This document shows, in pieces, positions 1 through 7,108 of a stretch of DNA of 14,951 bases. Where the stretch lies: positions 1-14,951 of the forward strand of contig JANYKY010000186.1 in NCBI GenBank assembly GCA_025357975.1, written 5' to 3'. The notes under the pieces are model-generated. The model did not search any database. It saw only the letters and a program-made list of their open reading frames with translations, and was not told where the DNA came from. This DNA comes from Gemmatimonadaceae bacterium. GTDB lineage: Bacteria > Gemmatimonadota > Gemmatimonadetes > Gemmatimonadales > Gemmatimonadaceae. A program made the translations under genes and the position numbers. The first letter of the stretch is position 1; each line of letters opens with the position of its first letter.

Positions 1-521
1 GCATCGTCGTCGGCACCGTTGTAGATAGAATCGCCGTTCACCGGCTTGCCGATGCCGAGGTGATCGTAATGAGCCGCAATTACTACAATTTGATCCTTCA
101 TTACCGGATCGGATCCCCGAATCACGCCGATGAGGTTGTAACCAATGCGTCGGGCTGAATCTGGAAATCCCGCAAGCGCGCCCAAGCTGTCGAGAACGAT
201 CATGTTTCCCGGAGACCTGAGTGCAAGGGCGACTTTCTGGTAGTACCCGCTGTCGCCCGCAGGTGCGAGCTGCATAGACCGCATTTCACGATCGATGAAT
301 GCGGCTGCGCGATTTGCGCCGCGGCTACCGGACAGGCGGCCTTCCATTGAATCCGCCGCGAGTGTCGAGAGTATCCTGCGGACGTCGGCTTCATTGATTG
401 AAGATGCGCTCATCGCCGAGGGCACGCTTGCGACCTGCTTCGCGACCGACGAGGACGCACAGCCGTAGGCGATCACGGTGGCGAGAACGAGTCCGCCCGT
501 CCGCAAGCGAGGCGCTCTCAC
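1..521 (-). CDS. M28-family metallopeptidase lipoprotein (3' end outside window)
   Basis: Only the first 173 codons are inside the window; the C-terminal part lies beyond position 1. The start is GTG at 521, sharing one base with the TAG stop of the upstream DUF885 gene (TAGTG), so translational coupling is likely. The N-terminus is a lipoprotein signal ending in a lipobox-like IAYGC with Cys21, followed by a Ser-rich linker. GRLSGSRGANRAAAFI (residues 61-76) is the typical segment before the M28 catalytic domain. VVIAAHYDHLG (146-156) and NGADDDA (168-174) match the M28 zinc-site motifs; His151 and Asp171 are the expected metal ligands and Asp153 the conserved nearby acid. M28 enzymes are di-zinc aminopeptidases or carboxypeptidases, so a periplasm-facing, membrane-anchored peptidase is inferred. 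The remaining ligands and the C-terminus cannot be seen. Confidence 0.88.
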   Translation of the reverse strand, partial: MRAPRLRTGGLVLATVIAYGCASSSVAKQVASVPSAMSASSINEADVRRILSTLAADSMEGRLSGSRGANRAAAFIDREMRSMQLAPAGDSGYYQKVALALRSPGNMIVLDSLGALAGFPDSARRIGYNLIGVIRGSDPVMKDQIVVIAAHYDHLGIGKPVNGDSIYNGADDD

Positions 522-2290
522 TAGAGTACGGATGATGTATCGCCAGGAATCAGGATCTTCCTGATCAGCTTGATGGGAACTCCACCCTGCTTTACGAACG
601 CGTCGTGGAAGGCGCTGAGACTGTACGCCGTACCCATGACCTTTTGATAATCTGCCCTCAGTTTGTATATCTCGAGCTTGCCGAGTGTGTAGTAGAGATA
701 GGTTGGGTTGTAGGCGCCGCGGCGGGCTTCCTCGTAGGCGTTCGCGGGCTGCTGAAAACATTGTGCAGTGAAGTAATTCTTTGCACCGTCGTCCACCGAC
801 AGGCCCTTTGTGTGTTCGCGCATACCGACGACCCAGCGACAATCCCGAAGCAGGGCTTCAGAGAGTTGCGCGAGATGCGTTTTCGGGTCGCCGTTTCCGA
901 ACCCCTGCTCGATCATCATTTGCTCGGAGTAGTGCGCCCACCCTTCGACATTACTTGACGCGTAGAGCAGTTTGCGAGTCTTGGTCGGGAACTGCTTGCT
1001 GTAGAGGAACTGCAGGAAGTGCCCCGGAAATACCTCGTGAATCGTGATGAGGTTCATCACACTGCGATTGTAAAGTCGGAGGTGCTGCTCGATGTGCTGC
1101 TTATCCCAGGTCTTTTCGGGCGGGGTGACGTAATAGAAAGCCTCCGTTGCCTTTGTCTCGTAGGCGCCGGGGCTGTCCATCGAGGCAAAGCTTCCGCTTC
1201 TTGCATATGGAGGAGTTTCTGTAACCTTTGGCATTACTTCGGACGGCACATCAACAACGTGGTGGTCGAGAAGGAATTGGCGGATGCCCTGAACTGTTTG
1301 ATTTGCTGATGAGATCAGGTTGTCCGCGGACGGGTGATCTGTTTCGAGAGTTGCCATCGCTTCAGCGGGAGTTTTTCCCGGCGCAACCTGTTGCGCCGTG
1401 GCGACGAACGCATCGTGATCTTTCTTCAGGTTTGCTTCGCCCAGAGCCAGAAGGCGGTCGAGCGGAATGTCGACCATTTCGTCATACAACAGTTTGTCAG
1501 CGAAAGCTTTCTCGCCGATTGCGAACGTTCCGTGAGATTTTGGAAGCAGGTCAGACTTGAGCCACTTCGCCGCATCGTCAAGTGCCGCGGCCGCCGAATC
1601 GTTGACACTTGTAAAAGCGCGTAGCGACGCAGTGTCGGCGCCTGCTGCGCCCTTCGCCCATATAGCGACATCTCCCTTGAAGAAACCAACGGAGCCTCCC
1701 GCGATCCTGATTGCGAGATCAGTGAACTCCTTCGGCGGATTCTGGACGTTGGCTTTCATCGCGGCCATCATCGCAGGCACTCCCCTCAACCGAGAAGTCA
1801 GTGATTTCAAGCGCTCAGCAGGCGGCGCAAAATTGCGCTTCATGAGAAGATCCACGGCGTTGCCGGGTGAGCCGACATAATTCATTGGATTCTTTTTCCA
1901 TGAGCCGATGACTTCGATGTCCTGAAGCTCGGACTTGATGGACCCATCGATCATGGCCGCGTCGATCGAATCGTTGGCGGACATGGGTTTCGCTTTCAGC
2001 GAATCGAGCTGGCCCTGCAGCATTTTCAGGGTCGCTTCTCGTCGCGTGACCGATGCGGCAGAGAGGTCTTCGATCTGGTTGTCGTACTGGTGGAATCCGG
2101 CGGCCGTGCCGGCTGACGGTTGATAAGCGAAGGTCGAATCGAAGTAAGTGTCGACGAACTTTGCGAACGAGGCATCAGCTACTCCTGCCGTGTCACGCGC
2201 GGTGGCCGGAGGCTTTGCCGACTCGGTGCACGCCGTCAGGAATAACAATGCTGCGAGAGGTGCAATACGACTTACGTGTTGTGCAATCAT
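521..2290 (-). CDS. DUF885 family metallopeptidase-like lipoprotein
   Basis: 589 residues, a usual length for DUF885 (PF05960). The N-terminal signal ends in LTAC with Cys21, so a lipoprotein is predicted; a low-complexity linker follows. The family hallmarks are both present: HEVFPGH (residues 418-424), a gluzincin-like HExxPGH zinc motif, and EGWAHYSE (449-456), which lies where the third ligand and helix are expected. Family members are thought to be zinc-dependent carboxypeptidase or oligopeptidase-like enzymes, but substrates are mostly unknown. The next gene is an M28 peptidase overlapping by one base, so the pair probably acts together on exported peptides. The ATG at 2288-2290 has no clear Shine-Dalgarno sequence. 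The family call is firm; the substrate is not known. Confidence 0.9.
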   Translation of the reverse strand: MIAQHVSRIAPLAALLFLTACTESAKPPATARDTAGVADASFAKFVDTYFDSTFAYQPSAGTAAGFHQYDNQIEDLSAASVTRREATLKMLQGQLDSLKAKPMSANDSIDAAMIDGSIKSELQDIEVIGSWKKNPMNYVGSPGNAVDLLMKRNFAPPAERLKSLTSRLRGVPAMMAAMKANVQNPPKEFTDLAIRIAGGSVGFFKGDVAIWAKGAAGADTASLRAFTSVNDSAAAALDDAAKWLKSDLLPKSHGTFAIGEKAFADKLLYDEMVDIPLDRLLALGEANLKKDHDAFVATAQQVAPGKTPAEAMATLETDHPSADNLISSANQTVQGIRQFLLDHHVVDVPSEVMPKVTETPPYARSGSFASMDSPGAYETKATEAFYYVTPPEKTWDKQHIEQHLRLYNRSVMNLITIHEVFPGHFLQFLYSKQFPTKTRKLLYASSNVEGWAHYSEQMMIEQGFGNGDPKTHLAQLSEALLRDCRWVVGMREHTKGLSVDDGAKNYFTAQCFQQPANAYEEARRGAYNPTYLYYTLGKLEIYKLRADYQKVMGTAYSLSAFHDAFVKQGGVPIKLIRKILIPGDTSSVL

Positions 2291-2351
2291 GGGGAGATAC
2301 GATCCGGGTCAAGTGTAAGTGCAAACGTGTAGGCGCGGTGGGTCATCTGTC

Positions 2352-2383
2352 TACATCAACGGTTTATTCGCCTTTACATCAAC
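2352..2383. repeat. Short direct repeat TACATCAAC x2
   Basis: The nonamer TACATCAAC occurs at 2352-2360 and again at 2375-2383, start-to-start distance 23 bp, just outside the left arm of the large inverted repeat and about 60-90 bp upstream of the DUF885 start. It could be an operator half-site pair or part of the repeat element's edge. No binding protein can be named. Confidence 0.4.
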
Positions 2384-2384
2384 A

Positions 2385-2537
2385 GCCTATACACGGATCA
2401 AAAGCGTGGAACGGCCATCAGGGGCAACTTCAACAACCGAACACGTTTTTTGTCTTTTATTCTTAGGGTTTTGTAGTTGGCCCCTGATGGCCGTTCCACG
2501 TTCTTGATCCGTGTATAGGCAGTTGCCCCTGATGGCC
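2385..2537. repeat. Imperfect inverted repeat element with roughly 45-bp unit (REP/MITE-like)
   Basis: The arm at 2385-2428 and the arm at 2476-2520 are near-perfect reverse complements over about 44 bp: two substitutions plus one inserted base. The 47-bp centre (2429-2475) is AT-richer. The unit read on the plus strand starts with GTTG(G)CCCCTGATGGCC and ends with GATCCGTGTATAGGC. A third, partial direct copy of its first 16 bases (GTTGCCCCTGATGGCC) follows at 2522-2537, giving a period of about 46 bp. There is no ORF with coding character and no transposase. The element lies between the DUF885 promoter side and the terminator of the next minus-strand gene. Its make-up suits a dispersed palindromic repeat, but other genomic copies cannot be checked here. 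Confidence 0.8.
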
Positions 2538-2543
2538 CGTCAC

Positions 2544-2578
2544 GTAAAAAACAAGAGACCGCCCTTGCGAGCGGTCTC
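2544..2578 (-). terminator. Rho-independent terminator of the glycine-zipper gene
   Basis: A perfect 8-bp stem, GAGACCGC (2555-2562) with GCGGTCTC (2571-2578), and an 8-nt loop. On the minus strand it is followed by TTGTTTTTTA, a good U-tract. It lies 21 bp past the stop of the 2599-3288 gene, so it ends that minus-strand transcript. Confidence 0.88.
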
Positions 2579-2598
2579 CCGTAATGCATCGTATCTGA

Positions 2599-3288
2599 TT
2601 AAAGGCGCTTATCTGTCGGATCGGGCCCAGGAACTGAGGCCGGATTGCCGTCCACGCGGTCCTTTACATTGTCGACCGCATCGATCGCCTTGTTGGCCAC
2701 ATTGCGCGTCGTATCAGACGCACGATCGGCAAGATTCTCGCTGCTGTTCTGCATCGTGTTTGCAGCTTCTCGCGCGGTTACCGAGCTCGTCGACGCAGCG
2801 CCAGTCCGCGCCGTATAGGCTTCCTGCGCGTAAGGACGGACTGCTGCCCAGTCGCCGTGCTTGGAGCGCAGATCGTTCCCCCAGCCTTTTTGCAGATCCG
2901 ACTCGATGGCCTCGAAGTTCTTGCCATTGTAATCCGGATTCTCACTCGCGATGTGACCGAGCTGGTACGCGGGGCGCACATCGTCATAACTGCGGTCCGC
3001 GAGACGGTCGCTCCGCGACTCGTAAGACTGGCGGTAATTGTTGTCATCGTGATCCGTGAACTTCGACGCTGCCTCGGAAACAGTGCGTCCGGCCCACCAA
3101 CCTCCGACTCCACCCGCGATAGCGCCAATCACAGTCCCGATCGGACCACCTGCCGAGCCGATCGCCGCACCTGTGACGACACCTGAAACGCCTCCCACTG
3201 CCTGACCCACCTCGTCGCCTACACTCGGATTATGGTCGTGGTGCAGAACGCCGCCCTCATGGTGGACGTGCTCATCCTTGTTGTCCAT
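2599..3288 (-). CDS. His-rich glycine-zipper, LEA-like stress-type protein
   Basis: 229 residues from ATG 3286-3288, chosen because a perfect AGGAGG (3293-3298) precedes it; the open frame runs on upstream but without support. The N-terminus has six His within residues 7-19. Residues 32-67 form a Gly/Ala-rich small-residue stretch with repeated GxxxG spacing, like glycine-zipper segments. Residues 84-160 hold a Tyr/Trp-bearing segment with YDDVRPAYQLG (101-111) and a later ESDLQKGW, similar to a widespread uncharacterised bacterial protein type often linked with general stress. Residues 170-215 are Ala/Asp/Asn/Lys-rich, probably amphipathic helix like LEA proteins. No signal peptide. Function unproven: membrane association or envelope-stress protection is inferred. 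It has its own promoter side and terminator, so it is monocistronic. Confidence 0.78.
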   Translation of the reverse strand: MDNKDEHVHHEGGVLHHDHNPSVGDEVGQAVGGVSGVVTGAAIGSAGGPIGTVIGAIAGGVGGWWAGRTVSEAASKFTDHDDNNYRQSYESRSDRLADRSYDDVRPAYQLGHIASENPDYNGKNFEAIESDLQKGWGNDLRSKHGDWAAVRPYAQEAYTARTGAASTSSVTAREAANTMQNSSENLADRASDTTRNVANKAIDAVDNVKDRVDGNPASVPGPDPTDKRL

Positions 3289-3316
3289 GGTTCCTCCTGG
3301 AATCGAAGTCGCTGGT

Positions 3317-3344
3317 GTAATACTTGTACCATATAGAAGGGCAA
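3317..3344 (-). promoter_or_regulatory. Possible sigma70-type promoter for the glycine-zipper gene
   Basis: On the minus strand TTGCCC (3339-3344) and TATTAC (3317-3322) are separated by 16 bp, in the 120-bp gap between two divergent genes. The -10 match is fair and the -35 partial. Positioned about 30 bp upstream of the start codon, leaving room for the AGGAGG. Confidence 0.3.
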
Positions 3345-3408
3345 TTTTGAGACCAATCAAGGCGGCATAACTGACGCGAACGCGGCGATATCCAAGGTGA
3401 AACCGAGA

Positions 3409-4206
3409 ATGCACATCGGAACCCAGGGCTGGAATTACGAAGCCTGGGTCGGACCTTTTTTCCCGGTGAATACGAGGCCAGCCGATTATCTGTCGACCTA
3501 CTCGCGCGCGTTCGGCAGTGTCGAAGTCGATTCCACGTTTTACGGCGTTCCCGCCGCAAGTACTTTCAAGAGCTGGTACGAGCGCACACCTCACGAGTTT
3601 GTCTTCAGTCTCAAGCTTCCGCAGGAGATCACTCATGAGCAGCGCCTGCGCGACACCCTTGGCGTGTCGGAGCTGTTCTACGAAAGGGCGCGCGAGCTGC
3701 GTCATAAACTCGGACCGATTCTGGTCCAGCTCGGCCCTGACTTCGATCCGTCGGAGCTGCCCGCCCTTGTCGACTTCATCGACAAAGTGCCTAGTGACAT
3801 TCGCTTTACCGTCGAATTCCGTCATCGCGGTTGGATGTCCGAAGGCGTGATTGCATTGCTTCGCGATCGCAACATCGGTTTGACAATGGTCGACGGGCGC
3901 TGGATCCCGAGAAAAATGATGATCGCTCTGGCGAAGCGGCCAACGGCTGATTTCGCATACATAAGGTGGATGGGCGCCAATCGCGATCTCATCGATTATT
4001 CACGAGTACAAGTCGATCGAAGCCGCGAAGTCGATGCATGGATAGATGCAATCGACGAGCTGCCCGAAAGTGTCACCGACGTGTATGGCTACGTGGCCAA
4101 TACTTTCAGCGGCCACAGCCCATCGACCGCCCGAGACATTCAATACAAGCTCGGGCAAGTACCTGTCGATCCGGAGCGGCTTGGAGAACAACTGTCTTTT
4201 TTCTAG
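3409..4206 (+). CDS. DUF72 (YecE-like) TIM-barrel protein
   Basis: 265 residues, the usual length for DUF72 (PF01904). ATG at 3409 was preferred over the in-frame GTG at 3397 because AAGGTGA (3394-3400) sits 8 nt before it as Shine-Dalgarno and because family members usually begin a few residues before this glycine motif. Hallmarks: GTQGWNYEAW (4-13), EVDSTFYG (39-46), VQLGP (106-110), EFRH (136-139) and a C-terminal YVANTF-GHSP segment (228-238), normally YxNN in the family. The fold is a TIM barrel with structural likeness to sugar-phosphate or endonuclease-type barrels, but no biochemical role is established. It is transcribed divergently from the glycine-zipper gene, and no partner genes are evident. 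Confidence 0.92.
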   Translation: MHIGTQGWNYEAWVGPFFPVNTRPADYLSTYSRAFGSVEVDSTFYGVPAASTFKSWYERTPHEFVFSLKLPQEITHEQRLRDTLGVSELFYERARELRHKLGPILVQLGPDFDPSELPALVDFIDKVPSDIRFTVEFRHRGWMSEGVIALLRDRNIGLTMVDGRWIPRKMMIALAKRPTADFAYIRWMGANRDLIDYSRVQVDRSREVDAWIDAIDELPESVTDVYGYVANTFSGHSPSTARDIQYKLGQVPVDPERLGEQLSFF

Positions 4207-4250
4207 CCAAAAGCCGAAAGCCAAAAGCCACGGGTCCCAAGCCACAAGCC
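4205..4250 (+). repeat. Imperfect RAAAGCC heptamer repeat
   Basis: Three abutting heptamers, AAAAGCC (4209-4215), GAAAGCC (4216-4222) and AAAAGCC (4223-4229), then a break and AAGCC (4239-4243) and ACAAGCC (4244-4250). The run starts inside the stop codon of the DUF72 gene and fills the gap to SURF1. It is a low-complexity tract, most likely from replication slippage; no hairpin with U-tract is formed. Confidence 0.75.
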
Positions 4251-4280
4251 GCATTGAAAGAGGGGGAATAGCGGGTCAGC

Positions 4281-4286
4281 TAGATT
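4281..4286 (+). promoter_or_regulatory. Possible -10 element of a leaderless SURF1 transcript
   Basis: TAGATT ends exactly 6 nt before the SURF1 ATG. There is no Shine-Dalgarno sequence near that start (the G-run at 4262-4266 is too far). The expected transcription start would fall on the ATG itself. A TTGAAA lies at 4254-4259, but 21 bp of spacing is long for a sigma70 promoter. Confidence 0.35.
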
Positions 4287-4292
4287 CACGAC

Positions 4293-4985
4293 ATGCGACG
4301 TCGCGATGTCATCTTCGTAATCTTCGGGACAATTCTCGCCGCGGTCTTCATTCGACTTGGCTTCTGGCAGCTATCGAGGCTCTCCGAAAGAAAAACGTTG
4401 AATAGGGAGCTCGCCGCCCGCGCGACGACGGCACCAGTTTCGCTCTCGAGGCTTCCGCGGGACACCGGCGCGATGCACTACAGACGCGTTGGTATCAACG
4501 GTGTGTACGACTACACGCACGAGATTCTGATCACGAACCGAACGCGCAATGGCTCGCCGGGCGTGCAGATCGTCACCCCGCTTCGCATGGCCGGCAATGA
4601 TACCGCAGTATTGGTTACACGCGGGTGGGTTTACGCCCCGGACGGAATGACGATCGATCGAAAGCGATGGCAGGAGCCGGGCACCGTCACCGGCGAGGCG
4701 TTCGTCGAAAATTTCACCCATGGCGCTGGCCAGCCTCGGCTCGTACAACGGGACAGGTCATTCAGGTGGCTCGACCAGGCAACGATTGCGCAAGAGTTTC
4801 CGTATCCAATCGAGCCGTTCCGCCTAATTCTCATTTCGGGAGGAGCGCAACGAGGGCCAAATGTTCCTCCGCGCGTCGACGTGCCAGCACTTGACGAAGG
4901 TCCGCACCAGAACTACGCCATTCAGTGGTTTTCCTTTGCAGCCATCTCTATCTTTGGAATGATCCTTTTTGTAAGGCGCAAATGA
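4293..4985 (+). CDS. SURF1 family cytochrome oxidase biogenesis protein
   Basis: 230 residues, typical of bacterial SURF1. Two membrane helices frame a periplasmic domain: about 6-21 and 209-226. The first helix runs into LGFWQLSRLSERK (22-34), the family signature. YRRVGINGVYD (63-73) and the central RGWV (110-113) are also characteristic, and the C-terminal HQNYAIQWFSFA (205-216) matches the conserved second-helix motif. SURF1 proteins help insert heme a into the CuB-heme site of aa3-type oxidases, so an aerobic aa3 branch elsewhere in this genome is inferred; no oxidase subunit is in this window. The stop TGA overlaps the next ATG (ATGA), coupling it to the acyl-CoA dehydrogenase. The start lacks a Shine-Dalgarno and may be leaderless. 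Confidence 0.9.
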   Translation: MRRRDVIFVIFGTILAAVFIRLGFWQLSRLSERKTLNRELAARATTAPVSLSRLPRDTGAMHYRRVGINGVYDYTHEILITNRTRNGSPGVQIVTPLRMAGNDTAVLVTRGWVYAPDGMTIDRKRWQEPGTVTGEAFVENFTHGAGQPRLVQRDRSFRWLDQATIAQEFPYPIEPFRLILISGGAQRGPNVPPRVDVPALDEGPHQNYAIQWFSFAAISIFGMILFVRRK

Positions 4986-6913
4986 CGGAGAAATCGCAGG
5001 CACTCGCCACCGAGAAGGAAGCGCGAGACGTAGCAGAGTCAGCGCGCGAAACGGAGTGGGAACATCCGAGTTTTGCCCGCGAGCTTTTCCTTGGTCGCTT
5101 CAGGCTCGACCTGATCCATCCGCATCCGCCGAACGACACCGCGGAGGAAGCGCGCGCCAAGCCGTTCATGGACAAGCTGAAGGCATTTCTCGACCGTGTC
5201 GATTCGGCCGAGATCGACCGGACTGGCGAGATCCCCGAGTCGCTCGTGCAGGAGCTTCGTGATATGGGCGCCTTCGGAATCAAGATTCCGAAGGAATACG
5301 GTGGGCTCGGTCTTTCACAGATGAGCTACATCCGCGCGATGGAGCTGGTCACATCGAAAGACGGATCGCTGGTCGCGCTTCTCTCCGCCAGCCAGTCCAT
5401 CGGCGTTCCGCAGCCACTCAAGTTGTTTGGCACTGATGACCAAAAGAAAAAATTTTTCCCGCGGCTCGCAAAGGGCGCCATCTCAGCGTTCGCGCTGACT
5501 GAAGTCGATGCTGGATCCGATCCTGCGAATCTGCGCACCACAGCGACACCAACCGAAGACGGTCAACACTTCATCATCAACGGCGAGAAGCTGTGGTGCA
5601 CCAACGGCACACGCGCGGAGCTGTTTGTAGTGATGGCGAGAACGCCGGACAAACCCGTCCAGGGCAAGAGCGGGAAGCAGATCACAGCGTTCATCGTCGA
5701 TGCGAGCATGCCGGGAGTGGAAGTCGCACATCGCCTGCGGTTCATGGGATTGAAGGCCATAGAAAATGGCGTGATTCGTTTCACCAATGTGAAGGTTCCC
5801 CGCGAGAACATTCTGTGGGGCGAAGGGAAGGGGCTGAAGCTCGCGCTCATCACGCTGAACACCGGACGCCTGACGCTTCCCGCGGGTTGTGCGGGAGCTG
5901 GCAAGGCGATGCTTCGAATCGTTCGCAAATGGGCGATGGAACGCGTGCAGTGGGGCCAGCCAATCGGCAAGCACGAGGCGGTTGCACAGAAGATCGCTCG
6001 CATGGCCGCGAACACATTCGCGATGGAAGCCGTCGCGGAGCTCGCCACGGCGCTCTATGAAAAAGGGGGCTATGACATTCGCCTCGAAGCCGCCATCGCA
6101 AAGCTGTACAACTCCGAGGCCGGGTGGAAAATCATTGACGACACGCTTCAGATTCGTGGCGGTCGTGGCTACGAGACAGCCATATCGCTCGCGAGTCGCG
6201 GCGAAGCGCCGATTGCCGTCGAGCGCGCAATGCGGGACTATCGTATCAACCTGATCTTCGAGGGCTCGTCGGAGATCATGCGTCTCTTCATTGCGCGGGA
6301 AGCTGTCGATCACCATTTCAAGCTCGCGTTCAACATCGTCAAACCGGACTCGACGATGAGAGAACGCCTCGCGGCCATGGCGAAGTCCACGCCGTTCTAT
6401 CTGACATGGTACCCGACACGATTCATCAGCACAGGCAGGCTCAAGACGTTCGGTGAATTCGGCAAGCTGGCAACTCACATGCGTTACATCGAGCGCACGA
6501 CAAGGCACCTGGGACGGTCGATATTTCATGCGATGGTGCGCTACGGACCAAAACTCGAGCGCAAACAAGCTGTGCTCTTCCGCGCCGTTGACATCGGTGC
6601 CGAGCTGTTCGCGATGTCGGCGTCGTGCGTTCGCGCTCAGATGCTGGCGGCGACGGGGCAGAAGGAAGCGATCGCTCTGGCCGATACGTTTTGTCGAGAG
6701 GCGAGGCTGCGAATCGATGACCATTTCCGAAATCTCTTCGGGCCGAACGACGAGAATCTCTATGAGCTCGCAATGTCGGTGCTGAAGGGCGAGCATTCGT
6801 GGCTGGAGCATGGCATTGCTGCTGAGAATAGCGAGATGGGAATTGACGCGCCGGTCGCTGACACTGCTCGAGCTGAAGTGTCGCGAACCGAGGAGCTTGC
6901 CGCACTCGTTTAA
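4982..6913 (+). CDS. Long-form (VLCAD-like) acyl-CoA dehydrogenase
   Basis: 643 residues starting at the ATG that overlaps the SURF1 stop (ATGA), with TAAGG just upstream; an upstream frame extension lies inside SURF1 and is not used. FAD-dependent oxidation of acyl-CoA to trans-2-enoyl-CoA, first step of beta-oxidation. The N-terminal helical domain is at about 55-165, the middle beta domain opens with ALTEVDAGSD (171-180), and the C-terminal helical domain includes RVQWGQPIGKHEAV (321-334) and IRGGRGYE (391-398). FEGSSEIMR (426-434) is the family site in which Glu427 is the expected catalytic base. About 200 extra residues after this make it longer than the ~390-residue short enzymes and like VLCAD/ACAD9, whose extension supports dimer or membrane contact. 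Chain-length preference cannot be read. A hairpin follows the stop. Confidence 0.95.
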   Translation: MTEKSQALATEKEARDVAESARETEWEHPSFARELFLGRFRLDLIHPHPPNDTAEEARAKPFMDKLKAFLDRVDSAEIDRTGEIPESLVQELRDMGAFGIKIPKEYGGLGLSQMSYIRAMELVTSKDGSLVALLSASQSIGVPQPLKLFGTDDQKKKFFPRLAKGAISAFALTEVDAGSDPANLRTTATPTEDGQHFIINGEKLWCTNGTRAELFVVMARTPDKPVQGKSGKQITAFIVDASMPGVEVAHRLRFMGLKAIENGVIRFTNVKVPRENILWGEGKGLKLALITLNTGRLTLPAGCAGAGKAMLRIVRKWAMERVQWGQPIGKHEAVAQKIARMAANTFAMEAVAELATALYEKGGYDIRLEAAIAKLYNSEAGWKIIDDTLQIRGGRGYETAISLASRGEAPIAVERAMRDYRINLIFEGSSEIMRLFIAREAVDHHFKLAFNIVKPDSTMRERLAAMAKSTPFYLTWYPTRFISTGRLKTFGEFGKLATHMRYIERTTRHLGRSIFHAMVRYGPKLERKQAVLFRAVDIGAELFAMSASCVRAQMLAATGQKEAIALADTFCREARLRIDDHFRNLFGPNDENLYELAMSVLKGEHSWLEHGIAAENSEMGIDAPVADTARAEVSRTEELAALV

Positions 6914-6931
6914 ACAAATCAGCCTTAGATC

Positions 6932-6958
6932 GAGCTACTGGCTCTGAGCCAATAGCTC
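6932..6958 (+). terminator. 27-nt near-perfect palindrome after the acyl-CoA dehydrogenase (probable terminator)
   Basis: GAGCTACTGGCTC (6932-6944) pairs with GAGCCAATAGCTC (6946-6958): 12 of 13 positions complementary, with one central base. It starts 18 nt after the stop codon. Only TT follows, so it is a weak intrinsic terminator by the U-tract rule, but its place favours ending the SURF1-dehydrogenase mRNA. The remaining bases to 7108 contain no gene that I can support and no clear promoter. Confidence 0.5.
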
Positions 6959-7108
6959 TTGCTCAGAACGCCGCGCAGCAAGAGAGACGACCTCAGGCGT
7001 TTATAGCGTCAGCTCGCGTTCGAGCCAATCATTCGTAGGGTGTCCCTCCAATCCGGTGTTCTCCTTCGAACGTCGTAACGCTCTCTGGATGAAGCGCGTA
7101 AGGACAGA

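Noticed and set aside
2476..2537. CRISPR-like repeat-spacer unit
   Set aside because: Only one and a third direct copies exist, the other copy is inverted, and no cas gene is nearby.
2398..2589. 63-codon minus-strand frame across the repeat
   Set aside because: Its translation only repeats the inverted-repeat units and runs through the terminator hairpin.
3289..3825. Longer N-terminal frame of the glycine-zipper gene
   Set aside because: The AGGAGG and ATG at 3288 set the start; the extension is antisense to the DUF72 gene.
5483..6811. 442-codon open frame antisense to the acyl-CoA dehydrogenase
   Set aside because: The plus-strand dehydrogenase is a clear family match. The antisense frame is rich in Arg, His and Cys and resembles no family; it is a byproduct of GC-rich codon use.
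7005..7045. Possible tRNA T-arm (GTTCGAGCC)
   Set aside because: The flanking bases do not pair as a T-stem, and no anticodon or acceptor stem can be formed.
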